From Zarea fungicola (lineage: Eukaryota > Ascomycota > Sordariomycetes > Hypocreales > Cordycipitaceae), in contig FWCC01000415.1 of assembly GCA_900169235.1 (NCBI GenBank), positions 1 to 63,578 on the forward strand: DNA of 63,578 nt, read 5' to 3'. A model generated the notes under the pieces. It had not been told where the DNA came from and did not search any database. It saw only the letters and a list, made by a program, of their open reading frames with translations. Of the stretch, positions 47,949 through 58,454 are shown piece after piece. Position 1 is the stretch's first letter; each line of letters begins with the position of its first letter. Made by a program: the position numbers and the translations under genes.

Positions 47949-49152
47949 TTTGGACAGCAAAGCAATGCAAAACAGTTCAAAAATTGGCTGAACTGAGGGG
48001 ATTGAAAGATTCAGAATTTGATAAACTGAGCAGGCTGTGCCATCTCGTGTCAGCGTGGCTGCTCGGAGGGAATACTAGTTAACTAACTAATCAATAAGAG
48101 GCCACTGGTAACCAACTGTAGTTAGTTAATGTTGATGGCAAGGGGTCCTGAGTGGGTTCCCTCGCCTAAGATAGCAATAAGATTCCCAGTTTTGCCAGCC
48201 TCGCAACATGCCAAGACGCCGTTATATGGTGTGTATTATGTATTGGCAGGGCTTTTGTAAGCCCAAGAGTCATGCATGTCCTCTGCGGTATTCGCTAGTA
48301 GACTTGGTGTTTTAGGTTTCACGATTGCTGCTAGCCATGGCCCTGTTACCTGCTGTCGTTTGGCTTGTAGACTTCACAAGAGGCAGTTATGCGGATCGCC
48401 CCCGCGGGACGCGCGCCGGTGCCCCCAACCAGGCGTTGGCGGCCAAGGACAAATTGCCTCGCCAAATAAGCTTCTCTGCCTCGGGCTATACGTACCGTCG
48501 TGGTTAGTGGGTTTTAATGCTGACATATCTATGATTTCGCCGGAACTTGGAATTTTTGTTGACTGCACCAACATTCGATCCACACAGTTGGAAACTTTGT
48601 AATTTGACATGGCAACCTTGCAACAACCAATAAAGCGAAAATTGTTGGTCGCTTAGAAGTTCCGCCAAAAATCGAAAGGTATCACAGAGATTGCTTCTTC
48701 TGACCACGCTGTTCCCGTTTGGCATCACGGACTACATACTAAGACTGAATAATAACTGTATCAATTATATTAAAACCGATGTAAATCTGAACTCTTTTAG
48801 AGCTTATTCGTAATGATTAAATAATTACATGTAGAATGACTTGGGATAAAACTGGCTTTCTTCAGTGTACAGACTTTATGAATAGCTCACAGATTCGACT
48901 ACATTGGTGGTGAGCAGCTCCTTGGCTACCCTATTCAATCTGGTGTCCCTGAAGGTCGGTAGTCAATATTCCCCATTTGAGTAATACCTCAACCATGCCA
49001 GGGATCCATCGTTTTATAGAAATTCCCCTTCTATATTTTGTCAATGCCGTACCGCGACCGCCCAGTATGGAACTCGGGTGCGTTCGAGCCTCGGCCTTGA
49101 TTTAGTCGTCTATAAAGTCAAATCAGGCAAGGATACACCTGGAAGCATTGCC
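47949..49152. other. 1.2-kb intergenic region
   Basis: Promoter side of the FAD oxidase. A GC-rich patch at 48390-48490 gives short frames without motif. No gene is supported. Confidence 0.45.
48079..48129. repeat. Inverted repeat TTAACTAACTA ... TAGTTAGTTAA
   Basis: Perfect 11-base arms at 48079-48089 and 48119-48129 with a 29-base spacer, about 130 bp upstream of the FAD oxidase start. It could form a hairpin or be a paired binding site. Confidence 0.75.
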
Positions 49153-50245
49153 TTATGCTGTGTGACTCTCCCACATCTTTCGAACACCTCCCGGCGGCAT
49201 TGGTCGGTGGATGGGCGAGTCATTCATCTCAACTGGGAAATGTTTGGCTCTCCAGCACCTGTCTAATGGTGAACCCTCTGGACCAAAGTCGTGCCAACAC
49301 GTAAATTCAATCACGGGACGGCCCTCACGGCGTATGCTCACAGCGATATCCGTAGCGCAGGATGGGCAGGACACACTGACCTCGGCCCCTCTGGTTCTGA
49401 GCAACTCTGCCATGGCTTTGGCGAACTCACACTCCTCCATCCAGCGTAACTGCTGGAGCGCCCAACTCTCACGCGGGGTCATCTCGCCCGGAGGGAGAGC
49501 GCGTACTTGATCCATCTTTCGCAAATGACGCGGGTCCCAGCTTTGATGTTGACAGATTCGCATGTTGTTCAGGCCATCACGGCCGAGCTCTCCCTTCTCG
49601 TCCGGATAAAAGACTTGCCCAGTTGTCATCATGAACCGCCCCTGGATAACCCGGGGCTGCTGCCAGTAGAAACCTGTCCCAGGGGCGCGGGGAGGTCCCA
49701 GAACCTTACAGGGAGGACAGGGCGGCGGGGTTCTCGAAGCAGCCCCATTTGAGCAGGAGTTTGAGATGCTCCTTGTGCTCTGGAGCCAAGTCTTTCATTC
49801 GAGTCCATTTAAGAGCAAGCTGCAGGTGGCGATGGTCAACCCTGAAGCACCCGAGCTGGAAGTGCGCCGACTTGTAATGGGCACCCGGACGCCAGCAAAA
49901 TCCAAGGCGGGTTGGACAGTCAGCCGCGGTAACCCTGTGCAGGTCTATGCACTTTTTACACAGCCAGTAGTCAGGCAGATCGTACGCCCGCCGTGACAGG
50001 TATGCTATTCGCTCTTCAACGGAAGGGTTGTACAAAACAGCCTGCCTGAACTGGTCGGCCACGGCTGATCGTATTGCGAAGCAGACTTGAGATAGCTGGT
50101 AATGCTCCCATAGCGAAAGTTTGTTGGCTATTAGGCGCATGACCTCTGGCGGCATCGCAACTATATGGCAGTCGGGCTTTTGTTCCAAGCGAGGAGTACG
50201 CAAAAGCCTGTAGGCAAGCTGGCGCGACCAATTGTAGAGGCTCAT
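49153..50245 (-). pseudogene. F-box protein gene with a broken reading frame
   Basis: The first part (50245..49706) reads an F-box near residues 30-70 (VAMPPEVMRLIANKLSLWEHYQLSQVCFAIRSAV), then a Cys-containing segment (YWLCKKCIDLHR, CPTRLGFCWRPGAHYK) and ends at a stop (ALSSL). The second part (49632..49153), open in another frame from about 49740 upstream, reads GFYWQQPRVIQGRFMMTTG, ICQHQSWDP and CPSCATDIAVSIRREGRPVIEFTCWHDFGPEG. This is the usual order of fungal F-box proteins with a C-terminal Cys-rich domain, so both belong to one gene. The only GT-AG pair at the junction (gtaagg...gacag) would be 36 nt and does not restore phase, so a one-base indel is more likely. F-box proteins recruit targets to SCF ubiquitin ligase. 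The specific role is unknown. Confidence 0.72.
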
Positions 50246-51163
50246 CCTGCTGCGCGTCTTGGTGCTAATGGACTCGGCGAAAGACGTGGGTCCAAGTGAT
50301 GCGAAAGTGTGATTTCAAATGAGGAACGGGTAAAGAAAAAAAGATTTTACTTTTCTTTCTGATAACTTGGTAGACTTGGCGCGTGGCTGTAGGGCTTGTA
50401 AAGCTTTCAAAGGATAATCTGGCTGAGGCACAGGGGACCGCCGCCACAAACCAAAATACTGACGCCCATCGAAGACGCAATCGAGGTGCTTTTGGTCCAG
50501 ATGCTAGCTATGGGGGAGGAATGTACTATGGCTCGAATGCTGATGCTGCAGGCGGTGCAAATAGCTTCGCAGGGAGGCAGGACCTCTGACACATCGTCGA
50601 TGATGGTTTCACGATACTGGACTGCTATGCTTTGAGTCTGATTTCCAGTCGCAGATAATTATCATTTACTTGAATTGATCTGAAGCCACTGATTGGGAAC
50701 TTCGACTTGGCCTTGACGAGATCGAGCAAAACCTGACAGGATTAAATTACAAGCACATCAGACATCCGCTGAACAGATTTTAGAGACTCCTTATAAGAAC
50801 ATATAAAGGGTGTCTATAACGCACATATAGAACACTCTTGGTGGTTGAGAAATTCTTGAAGATTATAAGAATTAAGAAAATCAAGAAAATCAAGAAAATC
50901 AAGACAATTAACGAAATTAATAACAATAGACGTTTAAAAGCAAAGAACAAGTTAAGGTTCACCGAAAATGTTGAAGAGGGAAATCGACAATGACAGTAGT
51001 TTACTTGGTCGGTTCTGAGCGCAGACTTGCCAGCATTTCAACATTAGCCATCGCGCCTACGGAAAAGTCACCGCCCAAGCAGAGTTGGACACTCCCTGTT
51101 GGAATCTAGGCATTCATTCATTAATTTAATAGAATTTTAATTTTATGCATTTTTTTTCTGCTA
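50246..51163. other. Intergenic, AT-rich
   Basis: Open frames at 50265-50592 on both strands show no family. From 50640 on, the DNA is AT-rich and non-coding. It contains the small tandem repeat listed separately. Confidence 0.45.
50874..50904. repeat. (AAGAAAATC)3 short tandem repeat
   Basis: Three perfect 9-base units followed by a degenerate fourth (aagacaatt), in AT-rich intergenic DNA. Too short and without spacers to be a CRISPR-like array. Confidence 0.85.
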
Positions 51164-53275
51164 TTATCGCGATCCAGCACCTCCTTGGACGAGTCCTGCC
51201 CCAAGCCATGTATGCATACCATCGTCTAATTCATTACATAGCGGATTGTCCACAATGTGATCATACGGTGTCTCCATGTCGCAGGCAGCATTTGACGAGC
51301 TTGTACCAGGGGACAACTCACTGCTCATGCCTCGCTCTCGTGCCAGAGAAGCTCTTCTGAGGAGCCGATTTAGGGGTTGAAGCTCTGTATTCGCGACCTC
51401 ATCCACATTTAGATCATGAATCCCCTCGTCTGGTCTCAGTTGGCCGGTTGCTGACTGCGTACTTGCGCAAAGCTGAAGCGTCGCGTTGACAGCGTCCCAT
51501 GCTCGCTGTACGAGCGGACCTTGGGTGCGCTCACAGAGCTCTGAGAGCACAAAAGTCAACGCGTACCATTGCACATTTGTAATGCAGAGCCAGCTCCACT
51601 GGCGCGTTGGCTCTCCGGTGCAGAGAAGGAGATGCGACTCGATTACTGAAATGGCTCGCATGAAGAGGCTGTCCTTGGCGTCACGACTCAGACCGCCGCA
51701 TGCTTTGCCGCGTAAATACGGATAATATGCAATGAGCCACATCTTGCTCAGCAATATCCGCGACGCCAACGCAACGTACCAATTATACGGCTTGGACATG
51801 TCGCTGTACTCCAAAAAGACATTCTGCAGCTCCGCCTGGTACTCGGAGATCCATGCGCTCTTTCGCGCCAGGCTGCTCTCAGCGTGGAGCTTTCCGCAGC
51901 TTCCAATAGTGCCCGCGGAGGTCTCCTGAAGGCGACGTATGGTATCGATGGCTTTGAACCGCTCCAGGCAGAAAATCATGTCTGTCGAGCCAACTTTGGG
52001 CCGAGGAAACTGGGCCATGTCTTGGGTTATATCCTCGTCATTGATGTTGAGCGGCATCCTGGTGTCCGTTTTGTCATGCAAAATGGATGTCTCGTAACCC
52101 GAGTCCTCGCACGCGCGCGCATCCAGAACGACAATATTCCACCACAATCGCCGTCTCATTTCTGTGACAAACGGAGAAAGCGAAAAATGTGTGCCGTCAC
52201 GGTGAAGACCGAAATTATACGCAAGCCGGACTGCCATGGCTGTCAGCGCACTCACGGTGTTGATATCACTGCAGCTTCGCAGACTCGCCAGATAGATGAC
52301 AAATGCTTGTAGCACCAAAATTTCATGCGTAACGAGCAATCCTGCTCGTGAAAGAGCCTGCTCCGTGTACAATTTGTATAATTGAAGCAGCCGGCTCCTC
52401 TCATCTCCAAGAAGATGTAGGCATTCAGTTTCGGATAGGCTGGTGACTGAAGCGAAATAAATCGCAAACATCAATGCTGCCAATCCATGAGATATTCCAT
52501 CTTGGTCTGCCGCGGTTTGTAGAATAACTGATTCAATGCTCGGAATATGAAGAACCTTGACCAGTAAGTCGCAATTGTTCTTGAATGTTGTCCAATACGA
52601 AAGGACTCGATCCGGTGATGGATGCCTTGGCTCGGTAGAATCGCAAGAATTGCCAAAGCAAAACTTGACTGTCGCATCTTTACCACTGCTGTTTGTCGAG
52701 TGAGAATTTCCTCTCGCTGATGGATCGCGGTCTGATATGCCCAGCAGACTTTTAACATCATCCACCTGCATGTAACATTACGTCAGTGATCTTGCACACG
52801 TAAATCCACATAAGCAGGAATTTACCTCGCTATCCAAGCCAGCCCAGAAGTTGCTAGTAGTATACTTTGACATGCCGAAGCCAACCGTCAATTGCCCTAG
52901 GCCATCTAAAACCGGTTGTGCGATCGGCAATTTCATAGCACTGTCTCCAAACCCTTCCGGGTCGACTGGGGCCATTGCAGGCCCATGTATGGTTGCTGCA
53001 TGGTCCCCATTCTCAGCTAATAACTGGTGTGGCGCTGCTTCTCCCCGTTCTCGGATAAGCTCCTCAAGGTGACGAAGTCTCCGCCAGGCCTTTTCCCTAT
53101 CTGAAGGGCGTCTCGGCCCAAAGACACACTCCGTCCCCCAGTGAATGCAGTTTGCACAAGGATACACTTTTTGACATTTCCTCTTCCGCTGTCTACATGC
53201 AAGGCATGAATACGGATGGGAAGCGGGTCTTGACGGGCTGCCTTCCCCTTGAGGGGGCGTTTCTTCGTTCGACAT
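51164..53275 (-). CDS. Zn2Cys6 transcription factor with fungal_trans domain
   Basis: Exons 53275..52826 and 52765..51164 join in phase across a 60-nt intron to 683 aa. Start 53275 (MSNEETPPQG) lies about 85 nt after a TATA box; the frame runs further upstream through that box and is not used. The zinc cluster has Cys at residues 24, 27, 34, 40, 43 and 50 (C-x2-C-x6-C-x5-C-x2-C-x6-C) followed by a basic linker and short coil (REKAWRRLRHLEELI). The middle-homology region is recognised by YWTTFKNNCDLLVKVLHIPS, FAIYFASVTSLSE, AVRLAYNFGLHRDGTHFSLSPFVTEMRRRLWWNIVVLDARACED. Proteins of this type bind CGG half-sites and often control neighbouring genes. It is divergent from the isochorismatase-fold gene, 697 bp away, which is its best candidate target. 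Confidence 0.92.
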
Positions 53276-53357
53276 GTCTGTACTGATGTGCTTCTGTTTG
53301 CCTAGCTGATCCCTGGTCACGATGAATCGGCGGCCTTTGCGGAGTCCACCGGCTGAG

Positions 53358-53366
53358 CTATATATA
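53358..53366 (-). promoter_or_regulatory. TATA box of the Zn2Cys6 gene
   Basis: TATATATA run on the minus strand, about 85 nt upstream of the start at 53275. It decides the start, since an ORF extension runs through it. Confidence 0.55.
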
Positions 53367-53871
53367 TCCCCGGCGGGAGAGGCTGAAGCCAACCGTTGGG
53401 CGAAATGCCCGTTGTGGATTAGGGTGCCAGTTTGTGGACATTTGTAACCCCTCTGTCAGCATGGAAATCTACATGGATTAAACATAATTTTCATCTTCAA
53501 TAGCTGACTCCTCGTTGACTAAAATCTGAATATCAAACTTGTTAGCCGTCAAAGGTTTGATTTAGTGGCTATACTGTGTTTTCACGACCTGAATGTTGAC
53601 CACTCAGAGGATAGCAGCGAAATGAAAATGGAGGAGCCCCCGTCCTCGCTAATAATTGACAAAACATCTAATAATGGGCGGCCCGACTGCTTTGCAGCTT
53701 TATCATGGCGGACTAAGCGCAGTCCACCTACACCGCCAGCCAAGAGAGATCACCATTACCCATCAACTCTATGGAGCTGCTTGAGAAAAATCAGAAGCCA
53801 TCGTATGATTATGGGCTCTTCTTCGTATTAATGGAGCATCGCTTTTTTGAGGGCCGAGCCTTTATTTGAAG
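53367..53871. other. Divergent promoter region
   Basis: Together with both TATA boxes this is the shared 5' region of the Zn2Cys6 gene (minus) and the isochorismatase-fold gene (plus). An 88-codon plus frame at 53565-53831 lies entirely inside it and shows no motif. Confidence 0.55.
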
Positions 53872-53879
53872 TATATATA
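53872..53879 (+). promoter_or_regulatory. TATA box of the isochorismatase-fold gene
   Basis: TATATATA, about 95 nt upstream of the ATG at 53973. Confidence 0.6.
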
Positions 53880-53972
53880 CTTCTCCAGGGCTATCTCAAA
53901 AAAACATCCGAATGATAGCAAGAACAAGTTTCCACAGCATAGAATCGGGCATATTTCTGCATCACCACAACA

Positions 53973-54874
53973 ATGAAGCTCTTACCCACCGTGGCGGCTG
54001 TTTTAGCCACTGCAGCAAGCATCTTGGCGGACAGTGAGTCTACCCTTCCCTCTATTTGTCGACGATAATTTATCTAAAGATTCTATAGAATTTCCATACG
54101 AAAGGCTCGATAAAACCAAAGCGGTGCGGCGCACAATTCGCCTACAAAGGATTTACTAGCTGACGAGACATAGGCCCTACTCATCATTGATCTTCAAGTT
54201 GGTCTCTATAGTGCCGTCAGAGACTTTGACCCAATCACCTTCAAGCAGAATATGTTGGCACACGCGGCTATTGGCAAGGTCTTCAATCTTCCTGTCGTCC
54301 TGTCCACGTCCGCAGACACAGGTAAGCTCTCTGACATTTCCTTGCGATACAACACGAATCTCTCAACCATTGACTAACTTATTGCTCCCCCCATTTAGGC
54401 CCAAATGGACCCATGGCAAAGGAAATACTCGACATGTACCCAAACGTTACTGTTATTCGCCGCCAAGGTGAAGTCGATGCTTGGGACAGCAAAGACTTTC
54501 GCAATGCAGTCAAGGCCACAAGCCGAACGCAAATCATCGTGGCCAGCATCGTAACGGATGTCTGCACAGCCCATCTTGCCCTGTCGCTCAGGAACGAGGG
54601 CTACTCTGTGTGGGCCAACGCAGAGGCGTCGGGCACCTCGTCAACGTTTGTGCGGGATATATCCAACGATAGGATGAGGCATGCCGGCGTGCAGGTGGTC
54701 AGCTTCTTCTCCATTGCATGCGATCTAATGCGGGACTGGCGCAACGTGCCTGGCAGTGCTGAGTTGATTCCCTTCTTCGACAAGTACTTCCCGGTATGGG
54801 GCATGGTTGCGAGGGGACATGCAGCGGCCGTAACAAATGGGCAACTACTACCCGGTGAGGAAGGTCTCGTCTAA
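53973..54874 (+). CDS. Secreted isochorismatase-family hydrolase
   Basis: Four exons (53973..54033, 54089..54123, 54174..54321, 54399..54874) splice in phase to 239 aa. The signal peptide is MKLLPTVAAVLATAASILA. The mature protein begins KFPYERLDKTKAALLIIDLQVGLY, where Asp38 is the catalytic Asp. VVLSTSADTGPNGP is the YcaC-like signature. The nucleophile Cys137 lies in SIVTDVCTAHLAL. Typical family members hydrolyse isochorismate, nicotinamide or other amides, and the YcaC subgroup has no settled substrate. Secretion is unusual for the fold and opens the possibility of acting on host or competitor metabolites such as salicylate precursors; that is inference. The 35-nt second exon is short but both flanking introns are canonical and keep phase. 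Confidence 0.88.
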
Positions 54875-56449
54875 AAGAAGAACAGCACAGAAGCGATGCA
54901 AATTCTAATGTCTATGCCCTGCTATCTGAGTTATGGCGAGCTGGGGTCGAGCATCTCCATGAGGAGGCCGATGCATCGTATAAAGAAAACAATACGGCAC
55001 ACCTAGTTAACGTGGCCGGATTTTCCTTTCTCAAACATAAGGGCACAGAAACCGCTACTGTGCTCCATTGTTTACTCTTTATAAATATCCAAATTTCGCT
55101 TGCGAAAAAATGCGACAGAAAATTTTACCTACTTTACCAGTTCGCTTTTAGTGGCTTTGGCTTTTCATTCACCTATGCTTCAGTAGCAAATTGCTTGTCC
55201 TCCGCGAGTTACCTACTGACTCTGTGAGCTGCCTTCTAGAAGGTCAAATATAACGTGGTGCTGCCAGTAAGTCAGGGTACTCTCAAAATAGCAAAGTATT
55301 CCCGTATTTACCATACCATCACATTCGCTGTTTTTCAAGGATACCCTCCAGTTTAAAGTGACCAACCAGGGAGCCTGATTATTAGAAGACGATGAAAAAT
55401 ACTGTATGAATAATCGCCGCATGATGAAAATGATAGAAAAGATGCTGAGAATTCTGATGTCACACGAACAACCTGGACTTGGACACATTCTGTAACGCGG
55501 AAAACTGGTCCCTATCAAAAGCGGTAGTCGATTGCCCCAATTAAGTCTGGCGAAGTTGTTAGTCTCAATTTTTTGCGAGTCAGAGCCGCGCAACGGAACA
55601 GTCGTCCTATTTCAAATGGGAGTGGCTGAGGAGAGTGTGGTCGTCCCGACCTGAGACCGAAATGGGTAGTTTTAATGGCGTGATCAGGTAATCACTCCAC
55701 AAGGTAATCACAATCACCTAGCGTTCAAGTGTTCTGTGGCATTTTAAAGTTAGTCTACCCCGGGTGCGAATAAGCACTATAGTTGCGGGTATCAGTAAAG
55801 TCGATATAGTTCGTGCACGGCATGTTGTGCATGCGTTTCTCCAGTCGTCCATGGCGAGTCCGGGCAGATAGGTCTCATATCAAAAAGCAACTATTGCTGA
55901 GACATGAGATGTGTAACCTACCATTTGCAGATCCCTCGGCTATTGAGTCTCAATCAATAGGCTACCTACGAGCTCATAGTTACAGCCGCAGAGCCTCATA
56001 GCCCAGGTCCGGCGCTTTTAAGGTGCCGAACTTTACGACTAATTGTAACCCTGAATTAAACCCTAAAGTTTATCCGCAAGTAACAAATAGAGTACACCCA
56101 CACCTTCCCCACATCGACGATGGAAAAGTGTCAGCATGCTTGGTAGAGCTACATGAAAGACCCCCGACTTTCTGAACGCGCCAAGCCGCCAAGAACGCAC
56201 TGGAGATCTCACTGCCGCCAAGTTTCTGGGGCATGCAATGCACCTGCTTACCAGATTGGCGGAATGTTCCAACTCCCGTGCGCCTTTGACCCCTTGGCAA
56301 TCTACTAACAAGAATAACGCCGTGGCTAGTTTCAAACGCCGACGTATCCTTTTCCAAAATAGGGAGGTAAGTGCGCAAGTTTATTTTCCTTCCAGAAAAA
56401 ACAACTGTACATTGCAGTTTGTTTGTATGCAACTTCCCAGCTGCGCTAC
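54875..56449. other. 1.6-kb gene-free stretch
   Basis: 3' flank of the isochorismatase-fold gene followed by AT-rich sequence with only short frames of no recognisable family. It ends in the PL20 promoter. Confidence 0.5.
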
Positions 56450-56457
56450 TATATAAA
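56450..56457 (+). promoter_or_regulatory. TATA box of the PL20 gene
   Basis: TATATAAA, about 100 nt upstream of the ATG at 56558. The same octamer stands at nearly the same distance before the GH88 gene. Confidence 0.6.
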
Positions 56458-56557
56458 CCATGCTTGTCTTGCAGGTTGTTGAGCTTCTTGGGCAAGCTTT
56501 TCTTGTAACCTTGAGAGAATCTATAAGCCGCTTATAATTCGTTGACTTGGAAACAAA

Positions 56558-57416
56558 ATGGTTGCAGTAAAGTCTCTCCTTGCCGCCGCCCTGGCTCTTG
56601 CCAGTGGCACGTCAGCCTCCCGCATCTTCTACAACTCGGGCACGCTCAGCGGTTGGGATGCCTCCCGACACGAGCACAAAGGCACTGTCGAGCAGGTCAC
56701 CAATGTCGCCTACAAGACGGGCACCTCGCTCAAGATGACACAGACCTACGACCCCAACTACCACGACCGCTACCACTCCGAGGTGGACCATAACGATGGC
56801 TACTCTCGCGGCGACGAGCGCTTCTACGGCTTCATGTTCCGTGTCTCGGAAAACTGGGAGTTTGTCAGCCAGAACCTCAACATTGCCCAGTTCATCTCCC
56901 ATCGCACTGGCAGCAATAACTGCGGTGACCTCGACATGCCCTCGACCATGTTCTGGATCGCAGGCCACCAGCTGCACAGCCGTCTCGTTCAGGGTCCCTA
57001 CATTGGTGGCAATTGCAACCGTAACTTTGTTAACCTGTCCAACCTTGGTGAGATCAAGGCCGGCCAGTGGCACAAGATCATTGTGCAAGCCAAGTGGGTG
57101 GACAACAACACTGGTTTCTTCAGACTCTGGTTTGATGGCAAACAGGTTGTCAACAGATCCAATCTTGCCACGACTGTGTCTGGTGACTGGAGGTTCCAGT
57201 ACCGAGGTACGTGTTTTGAGGGATCCTCCCCCCCTCCGCAAGTGGGAACAACTCGAAACAAGCCTCTGCTAACCAATGACGATTATAGTGGGTGCTTACA
57301 TGAACTCTTGGCACGACTCCAATCACATGGAGGGCAACCAACCTTTCCGCCAGCTTTGGTACGACGAAATCTCCATTGGTACCACTTACAAGGACGTCGA
57401 CCCCGACCAAAACTAA
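56558..57416 (+). CDS. Secreted PL20-type glucuronan lyase
   Basis: Exons 56558..57206 and 57289..57416 join across an 82-nt intron to 258 aa. Signal peptide MVAVKSLLAAALALASGTSA. The mature domain fills the rest: RIFYNSGTLSGWDAS, KTGTSLKMTQTYDPNYHDRYHSEVDHND, GDERFYGFMFRVSENWEFV, QNLNIAQFISHR, a MPSTMFWIAGHQLHSRLVQG strand, GQWHKIIVQAKWVDNNTGFFRLWFDGKQVV, and the end NSWHDSN...RQLWYDEISIGTTY-x-DVDP. This is the polysaccharide lyase jelly-roll (PF14099) of fungal PL20 enzymes; the characterised Trichoderma member cleaves beta-1,4-polyglucuronic acid by beta-elimination outside the cell. The products carry an unsaturated uronic acid, the substrate of the GH88 enzyme encoded 1 kb away. Family call is from memory of related sequences; the substrate is inferred. 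Confidence 0.82.
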
Positions 57417-57609
57417 GAGAAACTGTATTTCAGTTCACTCAGTTGCGCGGTGGGCAATATGTAGTGAGGCACATCTCCTGCTGAGAGAAAGTATATTCCT
57501 GTTCATATTGTACATAGCACAAGTACATACCCAAACCGCAAGGGACCCTGTACATTCGTAAATATCAATACAGGTGGTTTCCTCGATCCGTGTATAAAGA
57601 CAATGCATT

Positions 57610-58002
57610 TCACCTCTTCCTCCAGACAAACCAACCTAGAAATCCTACGCCAGTAATCCAATGGCCAAGCGCCCGCGAACGAAGCGACTCTCCGCCATGC
57701 CACCACACAACCGCGCCGTCTGCCAGTCGCACGAGTGAAAGAATGCCAATGAGCGTGGTAAGCGCAAACTCCTGGCCCTGTTGCTGTAGGGCAATCAAGG
57801 CAGCTCCGTAGCTGACTTCACGGATTGCTTTGAAATACATGAGCGGCGACGTGGACCCGTCGGCACCGGCGACGGGTATGCCTTCCAGGGGTAGCCCGAC
57901 ATGACCGTACTCACTGCGGGGCGAAAGGCCACCCATCAGGCCGCGCATACAGCAAGCGCCTCCCAGAATGTAGGCGGGCAAATACTGGTGAGAATATGCC
58001 AT
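57610..58002 (-). CDS. DUF4267 small membrane protein
   Basis: A single exon encoding 130 aa; start 58002 (MAYSHQYLPAYILGG) is preferred over an upstream extension that lacks hydrophobic pattern. Four membrane segments are visible: around AYILGGACCMRGLMGGLS, MYFKAIREVSYGAALIALQQQG, FALTTLIGILSLVRLADGAVVW, and ALGHWITGVGFLGWFVW. The 'GLPLEG...YFKAIREVSYGAALIAL...LVRLADGAVVWWHGG' order is that of the fungal DUF4267 family, often found beside metabolic genes and of unknown function. It sits between the PL20 and GH88 genes, its start facing GH88, so it may share a divergent promoter with it. A role in handling uronide products is possible but unsupported. Confidence 0.8.
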   Translation of the reverse strand: MAYSHQYLPAYILGGACCMRGLMGGLSPRSEYGHVGLPLEGIPVAGADGSTSPLMYFKAIREVSYGAALIALQQQGQEFALTTLIGILSLVRLADGAVVWWHGGESLRSRALGHWITGVGFLGWFVWRKR

Positions 58003-58454
58003 AATGATGGGTATTAAGCAGAAGAAAGTGATGCGTGGGAGGGGGTGGTCGCAGGATGATTTGTCGTGGTGGAGGGACTTGGTCATGTCGCAGCTAACTT
58101 TCTTAGCGTGAACTACGAAACTCCACTTAACCATAGTTAGAGAATCACCATTCATCGAGGAGCTGACCCCCCGCTGTAACTAATATGGTGTGCCTCCCTC
58201 TAACTGGCAAGAGGGAAGCAGAGCGGCGTCCGGAGCGGGTTCGGGCACGCGCCGACTGCGTCGTTTTACAACACATTGAATGCAGTGGGGGGCAGAATCA
58301 ATAAGGCGACGAAACTTGGTTGGCATGGCCATTTCCATTGATTATATAAAGGATTGGGCTGCAAGGCAGTGACTCTATTAGCAATGGGAGACAAGGAAAC
58401 ACTCAATTTCCGCTTCGATTGTCAATAAATCACTTGAATACTTCTCAGTGCAAA
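58003..58454. promoter_or_regulatory. Divergent promoter of DUF4267 and GH88 genes
   Basis: 452 bp between the two start codons. TATATAAA at 58343-58350 stands about 105 nt before the GH88 ATG. GC-rich words (cggcgtccggagcgggttcgg, 58222-58244) include CCGGAGCGG-like sequence that could hold CGG half-sites for a Zn2Cys6 protein. Confidence 0.45.

Noticed and set aside
50874..50904. CRISPR-like array
   Set aside because: Nine-base units are directly adjacent without spacers, in a eukaryotic genome; it is a simple tandem repeat.
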